64,000 nt of DNA from Pomphorhynchus laevis (GCA_012934845.2 WNNJ02001791.1:120063-184062); one strand, 5' to 3'. Positions 1-10,357 are shown, counted from the first letter of the stretch. Numbers and translations: made by a program. Notes: generated from the letters alone by a model not told the origin.

Positions 1-640
1 AACCTTGCCAATTGGCATTTTATATAGAATTCTTAGTGCATATGATATATTTACAAATTTGAAAATAAAATAATTTATATTTATTAAAATTATTTTTCAA
101 AATAACAAAGTACGAAATAATCTTAAAAACCGTGAAAATTGCTAATTATTTTGGATAGATTTGAAACAATACATGTGTTTATTAAAAATTCAAAGCACTA
201 CAGATTCTGAATCGACATTTTTGAAATTACAACCGATTGAAAAGAAATAATTATAACAGCTGCAAGCTTAGCATTAAAAAGATGTATCGAGTATTTTTAC
301 GCATTGGTGAAGTGTTAAATGGATTCGATAGAGCAATATTATATATCAATGCAATACCTAATGTATAATGACACTATTAATACTACATATCGCCAACTAT
401 AATCGCACTAAATTGATATGTCAATCAGATGTCATCTTGTAATTAAACAAACGAACGTGGTTGAAGCAAATCTGTTGTTTTGGTTCAAGCATGTCAAAAT
501 TATGTTACACGTTTATAGTTTTATATGAAGTGATTCATAAAGTTTGAATACAAGTAAAGATCATTGAGAGCAAGTGGTCTTCTGGCTTTAAAATACAGTC
601 TAAGAAAACAGTAAATCACTTTGCTGCTGCAGAGCAAATA
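1..640. other. AT-rich stretch, nothing recognised
   Basis: No reading frame, repeat or RNA that I can support is visible. The sequence is AT-rich with scattered stops in all frames. Confidence 0.5.
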
Positions 641-659
641 AGAAAGGACCAAATGATGT

Positions 660-835
660 CAATGGTTATACCTGCGGGGAACACTTGCTAACGTTTGTAA
701 AATCTACATTTGAAAACAGTATGTTTTATTCAAATTAATACGCTCTATACAAATTTAGATTTTGCTAATATTAAAGAAGCGTTAGAAAAATTAATTATAC
801 ATAATTGGTTGTCATATATAATTATAAATAATATT
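660..835 (+). mobile_element. Penelope-like element fragment (RT core)
   Basis: The + strand reads TLYTNLDF..IKEALEKLI at about 749-800. This matches the same stretch of the longer Penelope-like copy near 50179-50235 (STLYTNLDL..IKAALEKLI). The motif is the finger/palm start of Penelope-like reverse transcriptases, where a Tyr-Thr-Asn-(Leu/Ile)-(Asp/Pro) block precedes the YxDD site. Only a short piece remains and no catalytic motif is present here. A related flank (ACTTGCTAAC followed by a TACATTT stretch) recurs near 1223, so this locus may be a rearranged double insertion. Confidence 0.5.
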
Positions 836-914
836 ATTATTTAATAATAAATATAAACTCTAATTATTTTGATAAAATTATATATTATATAGCATATATT
901 ATATATAAAAATTT

Positions 915-1110
915 ATTAGTTTGAGTAGAACGAAGAAAATATTTCCTTTTATTTAATGTATAACATTTCGATAGCTCATGTTATCGTAAAGATTAAAATT
1001 AAATTAATTCAAATCATTTAATTTGAATCCTGATGATGATAGCAGGAACTATCAAAATATTGTATTTTAAATAAAGGAAAATATTTTCTTCTTTGTTCCA
1101 GCAAAACTCT
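915..1110. repeat. Head-to-head inverted pair with hammerhead-like cores (pair A)
   Basis: Two arms of about 70 bases are inverted copies of each other. In the right arm on +, CTGATGA (1030-1036) is followed by one unpaired base, GATAG (1038-1042), a short loop, CTATC (1049-1053) and AAAA where a hammerhead has GAAA. The left arm on - keeps CTATC-GAAAT, but its CTGANGA box is degraded. The shared tail (AAATAAAAGGAAA.ATTTTCTTC) reads outward on both sides. CG to CA change explains the lost G of GAAA. It is probably a decayed terminal repeat of a Penelope-like element. Confidence 0.5.
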
Positions 1111-1199
1111 CTAATCTAAAATGGAAGGAGATTATGGGTTTATAATTGATAAACCTATAACTTACTTTTAGATTATAATTTTTATAATGTACTATAAAA

Positions 1200-1470
1200 T
1201 ACTTAATATTTCTGCTGGAAAGACTTGCTAACATTTATAAATGCTACATTTCAATACAATATAAATAAATTTATTCGTATATAAAATATTCAATACAAAT
1301 TTATCAGGGTAACCTCATTCTTAATAAAAACCAACATTGATGATAAAGAAGGTATATATCTAGATATGAACATCAAGTTAACATCAATTATAATAACTTT
1401 TAATTTATATCGTAAAGATGACATATTTAAATTTACAAAAAGCATTTTTAGCATTATTTTGGACTCAGTT
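1200..1470 (+). mobile_element. Penelope-like element fragment (RT thumb region)
   Basis: The + strand encodes a stretch with SFLIKTNIDDKEGIYLDMNIK and then NLYRKDDIFKFTK at about 1311-1440. It is alignable by eye with 50610-50745 and 51440-51585. In Penelope-like reverse transcriptases this '(F/Y)LDL.I ... YRKRDDF.F' block follows the catalytic YxDD motif. No full frame is present. The copy ends next to an ACTCAGTTAGCTGATCTG motif (1463-1480) that also marks other repeats in the window. Confidence 0.55.
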
Positions 1471-1499
1471 AGCTGATCTGATTCGTACATAAAATATCC

Positions 1500-2265
1500 A
1501 ATACCTTATTGTAGAGTGACATATAAGGAATTAGCTATGCTCTTGGACTATGTTTTAGCCTTAGTTGGACTAATATGAACCACAATTTAAAGTTTGTCAT
1601 AGTTGTTGTACCTTTAAAAACAACTACTGCAGATTTGTATTACATATAAAATTTTTATAATTTGGGCAGTTTTCATCCTAAATGTTTTAAACTTATATTT
1701 TATTATAAACGCTAATCTATTTTCTTTTTAAATTTCACTTTAAAAATCCATACGGGTCGAACATTATAAAAGAAATTTTAAAGTCTTGTGACATTATTTC
1801 AACATCGATATAATGTTGTTTAAATAACATGTTTGTACCATGTAAATCTGAAGTACTCTTGAATGAGAAGCAATGATTTCGTTTCGCAATCAAGTGTATA
1901 GATAAATAATGCTATGTAACCTCTTTAAGCAAAAATACCAGAAACTCAGACTGAATGTAATCTCTCTCTATATTTTTAGGAACCTTAGTTGGTCTTTAAA
2001 GCATAAAACAGCAGTTCGAATATGAAATACAGTGTTAGCACTATTCTTCATTAAATGAAAATAATAGCCAACTATTCAAGTCATTTCAACAATATGCCCA
2101 ATATTTTGCTAATTACGACAATCGTCAAACAATAAATAATTGACCAATTTTATATTGAAAATATAAAATAAATGTTCCGGATTTAAATTGTGAATTGCTA
2201 CATTTAAGTAGTTAGATTTTTCCATATTTTTTCAAATTTTATTAAAATGTTTGAAAATATTAGAT
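1500..2265. other. AT-rich stretch, nothing recognised
   Basis: No supported gene, RNA or repeat is visible. Confidence 0.45.
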
Positions 2266-2270
2266 TATGT

Positions 2271-2382
2271 ATAATATGATCTAATATTATCGATATAAAT
2301 ATAATATGATCTAATATTATCGATATAAATGTAATATGATTTAATATTATCGATATAAATGTAATATGATTTAATATTATGA
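2271..2382. repeat. 30-bp tandem repeat, about 3.7 copies
   Basis: The unit ATAATATGATCTAATATTAT plus CGATATAAAT recurs at 2271, 2301, 2331 and, partially, 2361. Copies differ at one or two bases. It is a simple minisatellite. Confidence 0.85.
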
Positions 2383-3117
2383 TTTAATATCATACAATTT
2401 GATTTATATCATACAATTTTATCTTATCGTATGCATGAAGTATTTTATATTTATATGATATGAATTATATTCAAATATTAAAAATACAATTTATATATAA
2501 TAAATATTCTTTAAATCATATTTTAGAAAATTTTATCGGAAATTCTTAAGTAATAATTTAACTTTTTCTATATTTACAAGGTATTAAACATACCAACTAT
2601 TCAAAATCAAGAGTAATTAGCATCCAAGTAGATAAGTCCTATATTTAACATTTTTAATTCATTAAATTAAAATTATGATTTAGTATTTTGTGATTATTCT
2701 TGCAATTATTTTTATTGCTGATGTTGCCGAGTACACCATTATTTCGATGCTGAAGTGGTAGTCTAGAAGTGACATAGAGCATGCAGTCCGTTGATTGAAA
2801 CCAGTTTTAATCGGTAACTACATTAAATAACAAATTCTATTCGGAATCCTGTCCATTGTTTCATTTTGCACAATTAGCGATCAAGGTCCGCGGTACAAAT
2901 CTTCATATATATAGTATTCGGTTAGTTTTGAAACGTCGCACAGGATCACCCATAATGATTCGATTTTATAATTTTATGAAATATTTTGAACTGTTGAAAA
3001 ATATTACATCAGTTCAAAATATTACAAATTATATATAGTGTATTATATATAAAGAGTTGTATAGTGTATTATACATAGTGTATTATAAATAGTGTATTAT
3101 ATATATGGTTTATAATA

Positions 3118-3420
3118 AATACCAACAATAAGTCTAAAATATTAGTTTTTATTTAACGTTTCACTCCTATTGAGCTTCGTCAGTACATTGTAAGTAGTTT
3201 TAATCAAGAATTTTGTAGCCAAAAAACTAGTTAAAAAATTCTTGACTACAATAAAATACTTACAATGTGCTGACGAAGCTCAAGAGAAGCAAAACGTTCA
3301 ATAAAAACTAATATTTTAGACTTATTGTTGGTAATTTTAATAAACCGAATATTATCATAAGGCGAAACTTTCAATAAAAACTAATATTTAAGACTTATTG
3401 TTGGCAGTTATTATAAACCA
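3118..3420. repeat. Inverted pair with hammerhead-like cores (pair B) plus a third partial copy
   Basis: Arms of roughly 90-95 bases (3121-3213 and 3243-3335) are near-perfect inverted copies around a loop of about 30 bases. On - the left arm reads CTGACGA (3183-3177), A, GCTC, AATAG, GAGT, GAAAC. On + the right arm reads CTGACGA (3270-3276), A, GCTC, then a stem strand with an inserted base and AAAAC. A third, truncated copy (GCGAAAC plus the same 3' tail, 3362-3406) follows in direct orientation. The core has the hammerhead order CUGANGA - stem II - GAAA, with one extra unpaired base before stem II. It is likely the end of a Penelope-like element. Whether it cleaves is unknown. Confidence 0.6.
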
Positions 3421-3442
3421 AATATAATCATGAGTCCACAGC

Positions 3443-3514
3443 GGATCCCAGCCGAAATCAAAATCAATCGCCATATATAATGCAAGTTCTGAATGTAACT
3501 GATGACTGGGATTC
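3443..3514 (+). ncRNA. Permuted hammerhead-like fold (stem-CC-GAAA...CTGATGA-stem)
   Basis: GGATCCCAG (3443-3451) can pair with CTGGGATTC (3506-3514) over 9 bp, one of them a G-U. CC and GAAA follow the left arm, and CTGATGA (3499-3505) immediately precedes the right arm. The order GAAA then CTGATGA inside a closing stem is that of a type II (open stem II) hammerhead. The two-base CC bulge and the lack of a clear stem I depart from the consensus. The same layout recurs at 8841-8897 and 51104-51148 with different stem sequences. Confidence 0.4.
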
Positions 3515-3744
3515 ATCTTGTGAATACATTTAATATATATAATTTAAGTAAACCAGTCTTAACGAAGAAATCCGGAAAGCATATGGTTAGTTTAAAGAGG
3601 TAATGCCCATGCTACCACGTAAGCAAATTCTCGGAGATGCTATCTTAATATATCACAAGGCAGCCGAAACGACTGATGGTAGTTCACCCGACTGATGAGT
3701 GATGTCGTCTACCATCAGCTCGTCTAGGGGTGATAAGGAAGTCT

Positions 3745-3809
3745 GCTCTACTTGTAATCGAACTCCGGTTTTTGGCAACATTTACAATTATATTATAAAT
3801 TAATTATTA

Positions 3810-3847
<38 letters not shown>

Positions 3848-3922
3848 CTGATCGTGTTAAACTGTGCTTTGGGAGCGAATAAGCTTCAGTTTCATAATTG
3901 TAGATGTTTATAAAAACCGGAG
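3745..3922. repeat. Inverted repeat flanking an AT microsatellite
   Basis: CGAACTCCGGTTTTT (from 3755) is inverted at 3905-3920 (AAAAACCGGAGTTCG). Between them lies a TA dinucleotide run (about 3815-3842). The arm contains GGAGTTCGATT, a weak match to a tRNA B box, but no A box is convincing. Confidence 0.5.
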
Positions 3923-4278
3923 TTCGATTTATGCCCTATTCCTCGTTTACTTATTAGTAACAACTATATATATGTAACTGACTATATATAGGTTAAACAC
4001 CTTTATGGTGGTTATGTTGATAATATTGATTTTCAATTTGTGTTAATAATCGATTGCTCTAGTCGATGAAATGATATACAATCAATTTGAAAGTATTATA
4101 AATTATTTTTTAAAAACTATAAATTATTTTAATTATTTTATGCATTTTGATTAATATTGAATTAGTGATTCTTAACTGGAAAGTATAATTGTTCCGAATA
4201 TTTTTATAATTTAAATTATTCCGATGGTTTATTTTAATGTATGCATTTTAAGATTTTGGAAATGTTTTAAATGTTTAA

Positions 4279-4705
4279 ACTAATATCAGCATAAATTAAT
4301 TAAATATATAAATTAATAAATACATTTATATACATTAATTATTTTAAAAATAAATGCACAATAAAAAATAATTAGATAAATAATTGTATTTTTAAATAAA
4401 TAAATTATTTTATATTTTGCGTTTAATAATATATGCATTAATGCATTATATGCTTTATAATTTAATAAAATTATTAAATTATAAATTTAATTATTAATTA
4501 TTAAATGTTAATTATTAAATTTAATAATTAATCTAATATCAGCATAAATTAATTAAATATAGATATATAAATTAACAAATACATTTATAAATACATTAAT
4601 TATTTTTAAACTAAATAATAAAAAATAATTAGATAAATAATTGTATTTTTAAATAAATAATAAATTATTTTATAATTTGCATTTAATAAATATGCATTAA
4701 TTCAT
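4279..4705 (+). repeat. About 180-bp direct repeat, period 253 bp
   Basis: A segment starting CTAATATCAGCATAAATTAA at 4280 recurs at 4533. Similarity continues to the TTTGCRTTTAATAA block in both copies. It is AT-rich and non-coding. Confidence 0.7.
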
Positions 4706-4719
4706 ATATATAGCATTAA

Positions 4720-5800
4720 TATTGTACAGTATAGAAGTAAATACTATTTCCTATACTTTAGTTAAAATTTTTATAGCCATTTTATACTAATGAGCAGTTC
4801 ACATAAAGTGAAATTCTAATAGTAAAGTTAATGCTATTTATATCTCTTAATTGATTTTATTTAGTATTATTTTGCATCTGTTAAGGTGTGGCCTTATTTG
4901 ATTAAACATTTTAAGGAACATTGTAGGAAATTGAAAAAAGACTTGATTAATTTTCGAATTAAAGATATAAATGTCGGTTCGTTACAATAATATAATTATT
5001 GCAACAAACTGGCAATTTTTACAATTTGTTATCTGGAGATTAATGTGGTTACATTCATAAATTGTAATCGTGTCTTCTGTATTTTTTAATTTTTTTGAGG
5101 TATTCTTTTAAATAATATACTTTTATTATTGCAACGAACTGCCACATGTACAAAATATCAATTAAGAAATGTATAATTTCCATCCATTGCGCTATACTAC
5201 AATAAACGTGTATACTTGTGCTACTCTATACATTAAGCTGTTTCAATATCTCATAATAAAAATCTGCAGAAAATATTTGTTTTAAAATGAATTATACAAA
5301 TTGGATTAACCCCGATGCGTGTATGCCATTATGTAAACATCGATTAAAGATCGAAAGTTCTAAGATGTTCGCATAATATCATTCATTTTATATAATGACA
5401 TACATTTTATTATAATTTTCCATTTTGAATACACATTGCCATAGACGTGGAATTGAGCGCATACATGACGCATACGACTACAAAAATTACCTAATGTTTT
5501 ACAACAATCTTTCAATTGACGTGCGTTGGAAAAATGCATTAGATAAACCTGTGATCATACAATGAGTGCATACTTTGTATTTAGTAAATAATTTAATGCT
5601 TTTAAGTGTAAAACATAAAAATATAACTTTTAAGCCGTAAAATATTATATTATTGTAATATTCTATAATATTATCTATATAATATTATAATATTACAGTA
5701 TTGTTAATACTGTAAAATACTTTACAGTATTATTAATAAATAATATTCAATATTAATAAAATTAATATATAATATTAATAAAATTAATATTTAATATTAA
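4720..5800. other. AT-rich stretch, nothing recognised
   Basis: No gene, RNA or organised repeat is supported. 5700-5800 is a low-complexity TAATATTAATAAA run. Confidence 0.45.
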
Positions 5801-5813
5801 TAAAATAATAAAT

Positions 5814-6299
5814 GAGACACATCCAGACTGATTAGTAGCATCCTGCTGTATCAAGAATAGGAACAATACCTGTGAGGATAATATTGTGCCACAACCCGAA
5901 GAATTTCAGCTCACAGATGCATTCAAGTTAAATTAAAAACATTCATTGCAAGTGGCAGCATGAAAAACAGTGATCCAGCTAGCGGATCACACAACTAGAG
6001 TAGGTTTCTAATAGATCGTTAGAATACGATCCCCTACTGAAAGTAATATACAACAATGTATATCTACACAACTGGAGCAGCCAGCCAAGTAGATGTAGCG
6101 TTGAATCAAGATACAGACGTCCTGAGTTCAAATGCGATCAGCATCAGTGTACGGAGAAAGCAGATAATACGGGTCGAAACGTGAAATGTAGGTCTGGGTC
6201 AGCAGCTGATGAGACCCACCCAGACTGATTAGTAGCGTCCTTCGGTTTCAAGAATAGGAACGATACCTGTGAGGATAATATTGTGTCACAACCAGTAGA
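5814..6299 (+). mobile_element. Retrozyme/SINE-like insertion with permuted hammerhead core and 12-bp TSD
   Basis: A 486-bp block lies between two copies of AAAATAATAAAT (5802-5813 and 6300-6311), a clean target-site duplication. Inside, about 90 bases at the left end (5814-5905) repeat at 6211-6299, giving one 397-bp unit plus a partial second one. At the unit junction GGGTC (6171-6175) GAAAC is followed by CTGATGA (6206-6212) GACCC (6213-6217). The two 5-base strands pair perfectly, directly next to the two invariant boxes. ACGT-GAA-ATGT can form the GAAA-side stem, followed by GTA. Stem I is weak. The interior (about 6090-6140) has a tRNA-like B box (AGTTCAAATGC) and a poor A-box match. 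This suggests a Pol III-type small retroelement moved by another element's RT. Confidence 0.6.
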
Positions 6300-6311
6300 A
6301 AAATAATAAAT

Positions 6312-7550
6312 ATTTTTCAAATATTTATTTGAAAATAAACAAATATTTCTTTGTAAATGGTTTCATTCGATGAAACATATTAATATATTTATAATATTTT
6401 AATAAATGCTCTATAAATAATAAAGTGTTAATAATTTGTTACACTGCAAGCACATACCTGTATGTTTTATAATGTTTTTTAAATACCTGTATTGTATACT
6501 TCAAGGCTTTCATCGCTTAACGTCTTTTTTATGAATAGTCACTAAATGGTTACTTTATATTTAAATTTCGAAGGGTATATTTTAGCAGCGATCGAAGGAA
6601 CGTTTGACAATGAATATTAATGCAACTGCATTAATATTTTAATAGATTTTGAATAAAGTGAGTATTTTCATCGATTTTTGAAAATGCGGATATTTTTTAA
6701 ATACGCGCTTTTAAAAATTATTCGACATAGTTAGCATGGATGAAGACGTTGACTTGGTAAATTAAAAAATAAAATACATTCTTCTTAATTAAATAGAAGT
6801 TACCGGAGACGATTGAGCTTACTTATCTTTAATACGCTTGCAATCAAATCAAACTAAAAATGTTGTATCTTCAAAATTAAAGAATTAATAATCACACAAT
6901 TAAGAAACAATTTCTAAATATTAGATTTTAATATAAAATATTAAAATATATCGATTATATTAATAAAATATCAATAATTTATTATATTTTATATATAAAA
7001 CATATTAATTTATATTTAAAATATAAACTATTAAACTTTATATTTTCAAATTCTATTTTGTAATTTTCAAATTCTTGCAAAAATAAATATTTTTAAAAAT
7101 AAGAAGTATTTAAAAATATTACAAGAATTAGTTAAAATATATGAAGAGCAAACGTGCTCGAATTTCAAATTAAATAGGTATTCACTCTACGGTAAGCTTT
7201 TTTCACATGTTTAAATTAACGTAATCAAACGTGATTTCGTCGATAACGTGAACATCATTTAGTCATTTGATTTTTCTTAACATCAAATTATTTATTTGAT
7301 TGTTAATAAATTACTATTTTTTTCAAAATATGTCTTTGACATAAAATAGATTCTGTATGCTTTTGGAAATATGAACTTAATTTGTATGAACTTAATTTGC
7401 TTGTGAAAGACACATTGAAAAATACACATTAAGCAAAATACAATTTTACATTTAATATTAATTAAATATTTTACTAATTTATTTATTTTATAATAATAAT
7501 TTTTTTTATTTTTCTATAAAAAAATAAAAAAAAAATTTATTTTTTATTTT
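6312..7550. other. AT-rich stretch, nothing recognised
   Basis: No supported gene is visible. A possible short start (MDEDVDL, 6736) was examined and not accepted. Confidence 0.4.
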
Positions 7551-7551
7551 T

Positions 7552-8748
7552 CTAAGGTTCAAAACCCTTATCCATAATTTTTCCGTTCTTTGCTTGTAGA
7601 TTGAATAAGTTCCAGACACGACCTCCTTAGATTTGTAATATATTTAAAGCAATATATTATTATATTTATAATAATCTAAAGTTTAACTTATATTTCGTTA
7701 AATTTTAATTTTGCTTTTTTAAATTCGAATTAAAATTTAATTTCTAACAAAATGTTTAACTCGAGATTAAAGCGCTTTATATATTCAGTACAAACCTATT
7801 CTTAATCCATCTCCTATCATTGCCTCATTGATTTTCTTTATCTGTAAAAACTGTTGAGAATTGTCGCGATAGGCAAGATAACATTTCAATGATTTGTTCT
7901 TCTTAATAAGTAGAAGAACGTCATTTAGGGATAAGCTTGGAAATTTCTTATTAATAATTGACTTATTTCTGTTGAGGTCGGTCGGCATCGTAAGCATATT
8001 TACTAAATCAGACAAAATAGGTTTAATCAAGTAAATTTATAAATTTGATGAGGTAAAATTAATAACAAATTAAGTTTTTAATTTTAATCGAGATCAACAA
8101 ATCTATTTCATCTTATTATCGCCATTTAAATTAATTTTAGTTAATTTTATCCAAATTAATGTAAACGCTTTAATAATTAATTATTAAAGCATATTTGCTT
8201 CAATAATTTAGTTCTTTATTTATTTTATCTAAATGAATTTAAACGCATCAATAGATAGTTTAAAACATTTCATTTTAGTTTAAAACACTAAATTTTCGAA
8301 ACAAAAATTTTTAAACAGAATTTGAACAAATTCAAACTTGTTCCGATCATTTTGGCGGTAGTCGTCGAAATGCAATTTATACTATTTGGATAATGTTTAG
8401 AAACTCTGACTGCTTCATCGACATCTATTAAATAAAATACCAGATACGCATGTTATTTATAGAATTTAATAACCTGTTAATATTATGCATGGTTAGCAAT
8501 CAAACTAGACACCCGTATAAATAAAAATTATTCGTTAGGAATCAAATTTCCGTATAAAAAACATTTTGATATTAACATTACATATCGGCATTATGTTATT
8601 TAAAATATATTTTAAAATTTTGAACAATACATGCAATTATTGTTTCAAATTTTAAAATTTCATAATAAAATAACGACCAAATTAGATTTAGGCTTTTGCA
8701 GCCAGTAACTGGGTTATCATAATTAATACATCGTACTCGATCCGACAT
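7552..8748 (-). CDS. Predicted four-exon gene, about 128 aa, function unknown
   Basis: I do not recognise the protein. Exons on - are 8748-8730 (start ATG), 8424-8338, 8002-7796 and 7625-7552 (stop TAG). Introns are 305, 335 and 170 bp. All three junctions are phase 1, and each acceptor ends in AG after an AT-rich tract (AATAG, TTTAG, CTAAG). Donors are GTATTA, GTTTGA and GTTTGT. The frame stays open through all joins, and the lengths sum to 387 bases, 129 codons. Readable pieces are VDEAVRVSKHYPNSIN (exon 2), SLKCYLAYRDNSQQFLQIKK and AMIGDGLRI (exon 3), and GRVWNLFNLQAKNGKIMDKG (exon 4), which look like globular, soluble protein. No signal peptide or membrane segment is seen. Exon 1 is the weakest part; exons 2-4 are better supported by their coding look and matching phases. 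Confidence 0.45.
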
Positions 8749-8804
8749 TTGGATAAGAGTTTATGGACAAATCCCCCTTTCCGAATGTGTCCAAATATTT
8801 AGCA

Positions 8805-9010
8805 AATTAAATAAGCTAACTGAGTCGATGTATCAGAATAGGAATTAGAGGTCATCAGGAGGAACTGCTATGCTATCAGGTTTCGGCCCCTAACTCCTCT
8901 ACACAACATAGCAGCGGGGCCAAATACATGCTAATGATGTATTTCCTTTGATAAAACTATCTAGTATCTTATTCTAATACAAAGTATATTATTTATTATC
9001 CATAAAAATT
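8805..9010 (-). repeat. Penelope-type terminal segment (family P), - orientation
   Basis: The reverse complement matches the segment just after the Penelope-like frame at 51000-51170, from the CTTTGTATTAGAATA start through the hammerhead-like block. On -, GGAGUUAGGGG pairs with CCUCUAAUUCC (plus positions 8887-8897 and 8841-8851) over 11 bp with two G-U wobbles. GAAAC follows the first strand after CC, and CUGAUGA (8858-8852) precedes the second. The wobbles work only in the - strand RNA, so that is the structured strand. The inner hairpin CUGAUA-GCA-UAGCAG is also present. Confidence 0.6.
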
Positions 9011-9209
9011 TGCCACTTAAGAGTTTAAATTTATTCTTTATATTATTGTGTTGATTTATATATTTTACTATTTTCTGCTTGATGTTATTTTTATAGTAAC
9101 CTAGTTTAAAATATGTATCTATTAAATTATTTAAATAATTTTAAAAAAGTCAATTTTCATAAAATCCTACAAAGTTCAAAGTGACCATATAAGTTTATAT
9201 CACGAAAAG

Positions 9210-9453
9210 TAGAATGTAAGTGAACGGCGTTCTAACAAGAAATCGCGAACTATCGCGTCCAAACTTACTTCAAAATTTTAAAAACATTCTTCAAATTGCT
9301 TGTCAAAATGTAGGGGTAAAAATGATTAATCCTTTCAATTTTAATATTAAAAGGTTGTACTTTAATAAAAATGACTATTGGTGGTTGGTTCTCTTCAATT
9401 CCGCACTCTGCTGCTGTCTTGTATCTATCCTTGAATCAACATATTGTCATTGA
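9210..9453 (+). other. Unassigned open frame, coding-like
   Basis: An open stretch of about 77 codons reads NGVLTRNRELSRPNLLQNFK and later LYFNKNDYWWLVLFN. It is less AT-rich than its surroundings and ends at TGA near 9453. No homologue is recognised. It may be an exon with a donor near GGGGTAAAAA, or a repeat fragment. It lies just upstream of a possible decayed receptor region. Confidence 0.2.
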
Positions 9454-9529
9454 TCATTTTCATTAAATATTAAAATATTGCATTCTGTAAATTGCAACAT
9501 ATGTTGTTTTTCTTATACATCATTATCAT

Positions 9530-10005
9530 TTCACAGTAGAAATCAAGAACTGTGAATATCCACCATCAGCAGTGATCGGCGGAAACCGAACAATTTAACT
9601 GTTCTGTAAATTTCACCGCTGACTGGTAAGGCAATTTGTAATGGAAATGTATAATTATACAATTGAAGGAGAGTCACACGAATTATATGCATTGCGATGC
9701 TTGGTGATGCGGCATCTGTATTGGAGATTTAGATTTTGTTTAAATATCTATAGCACTAACCTGCCGTCCTGTCTATTAAAGTCAAACAGAGGGAGGGTTA
9801 AAGCAGCGACAAGTTGTATGCACAAAAGACAAATTGCACTTTCGGCGTAGATGGTGTGGAAAGAGTGAATATCTGTAGAATTTTGAAAAAGAAAATTTAC
9901 TGCCAAATTAAGTGCAACAGATGCAGAATCATCGGCACTAAAAAGCGTTACCGAGTTAATGATTACTCAATTAGAAACTGTAGGGAGAAGTTTGCTTTCA
10001 ATTGA
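9530..10005 (+). pseudogene. Possible decayed nuclear-receptor DNA-binding region
   Basis: This is a tentative reading. Near 9693 the + strand has TGC TTG GTG, then GGTGATGCGGCATCTG slightly out of frame; together these resemble the first zinc-finger start CxxCGDAASG of nuclear receptors. From about 9840 the frame reads FGVDGVERVNICRILKKKIY and then KCNRCRIIGTKKRYR and IRNCREKF. This resembles the stretch from the P box through the second zinc finger (CEGCKGFFRR... CRI..R.RC.YCR..KC), but several required Cys are missing. A strong acceptor-like TTTCACAG lies at 9530 and a donor GTAAGG at about 9626. It could instead be chance similarity in a Lys/Arg/Cys-rich frame. Confidence 0.25.
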
Positions 10006-10357
10006 TATCCAATGGTGACATCGAATCACCATTACCTTTAAGGTGGAAATAAATTTGGTTTTGTAGTTAAAATTCATGAAATATCCGTGGTGTTTGTAAG
10101 AAAATACCTCTTTCGAGATCACATATTCTAAAACTTGGAATTAAATTCAAAATATGTAGCATTGACGGATAACGCTAAATAAAATTTTGTACTTTACATA
10201 ACTGAAATATTCTCTTCTATTTCTGTTTTGCTTACTTACAAACAAGAGATTTGTTTACTTAAAAGTCGATTTTTAATCTTAACTTTTCATAAATATAAAT
10301 GATATAAAATCTTATATAATTATTTATCTTTATTTTTAATTTAAAAATAGTATATAA

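Noticed and set aside
3676-3705. GAAAC followed by CTGATGA as another permuted hammerhead
   Set aside because: No complementary strands lie next to the two boxes; only a separate 10-bp CTGATGGTAG/CTACCATCAG hairpin surrounds CTGATGA.
6736-6760. Short gene start MDEDVDL with GTAAAT donor
   Set aside because: The next acceptor gives a stop after a dozen codons; nothing supports a gene.
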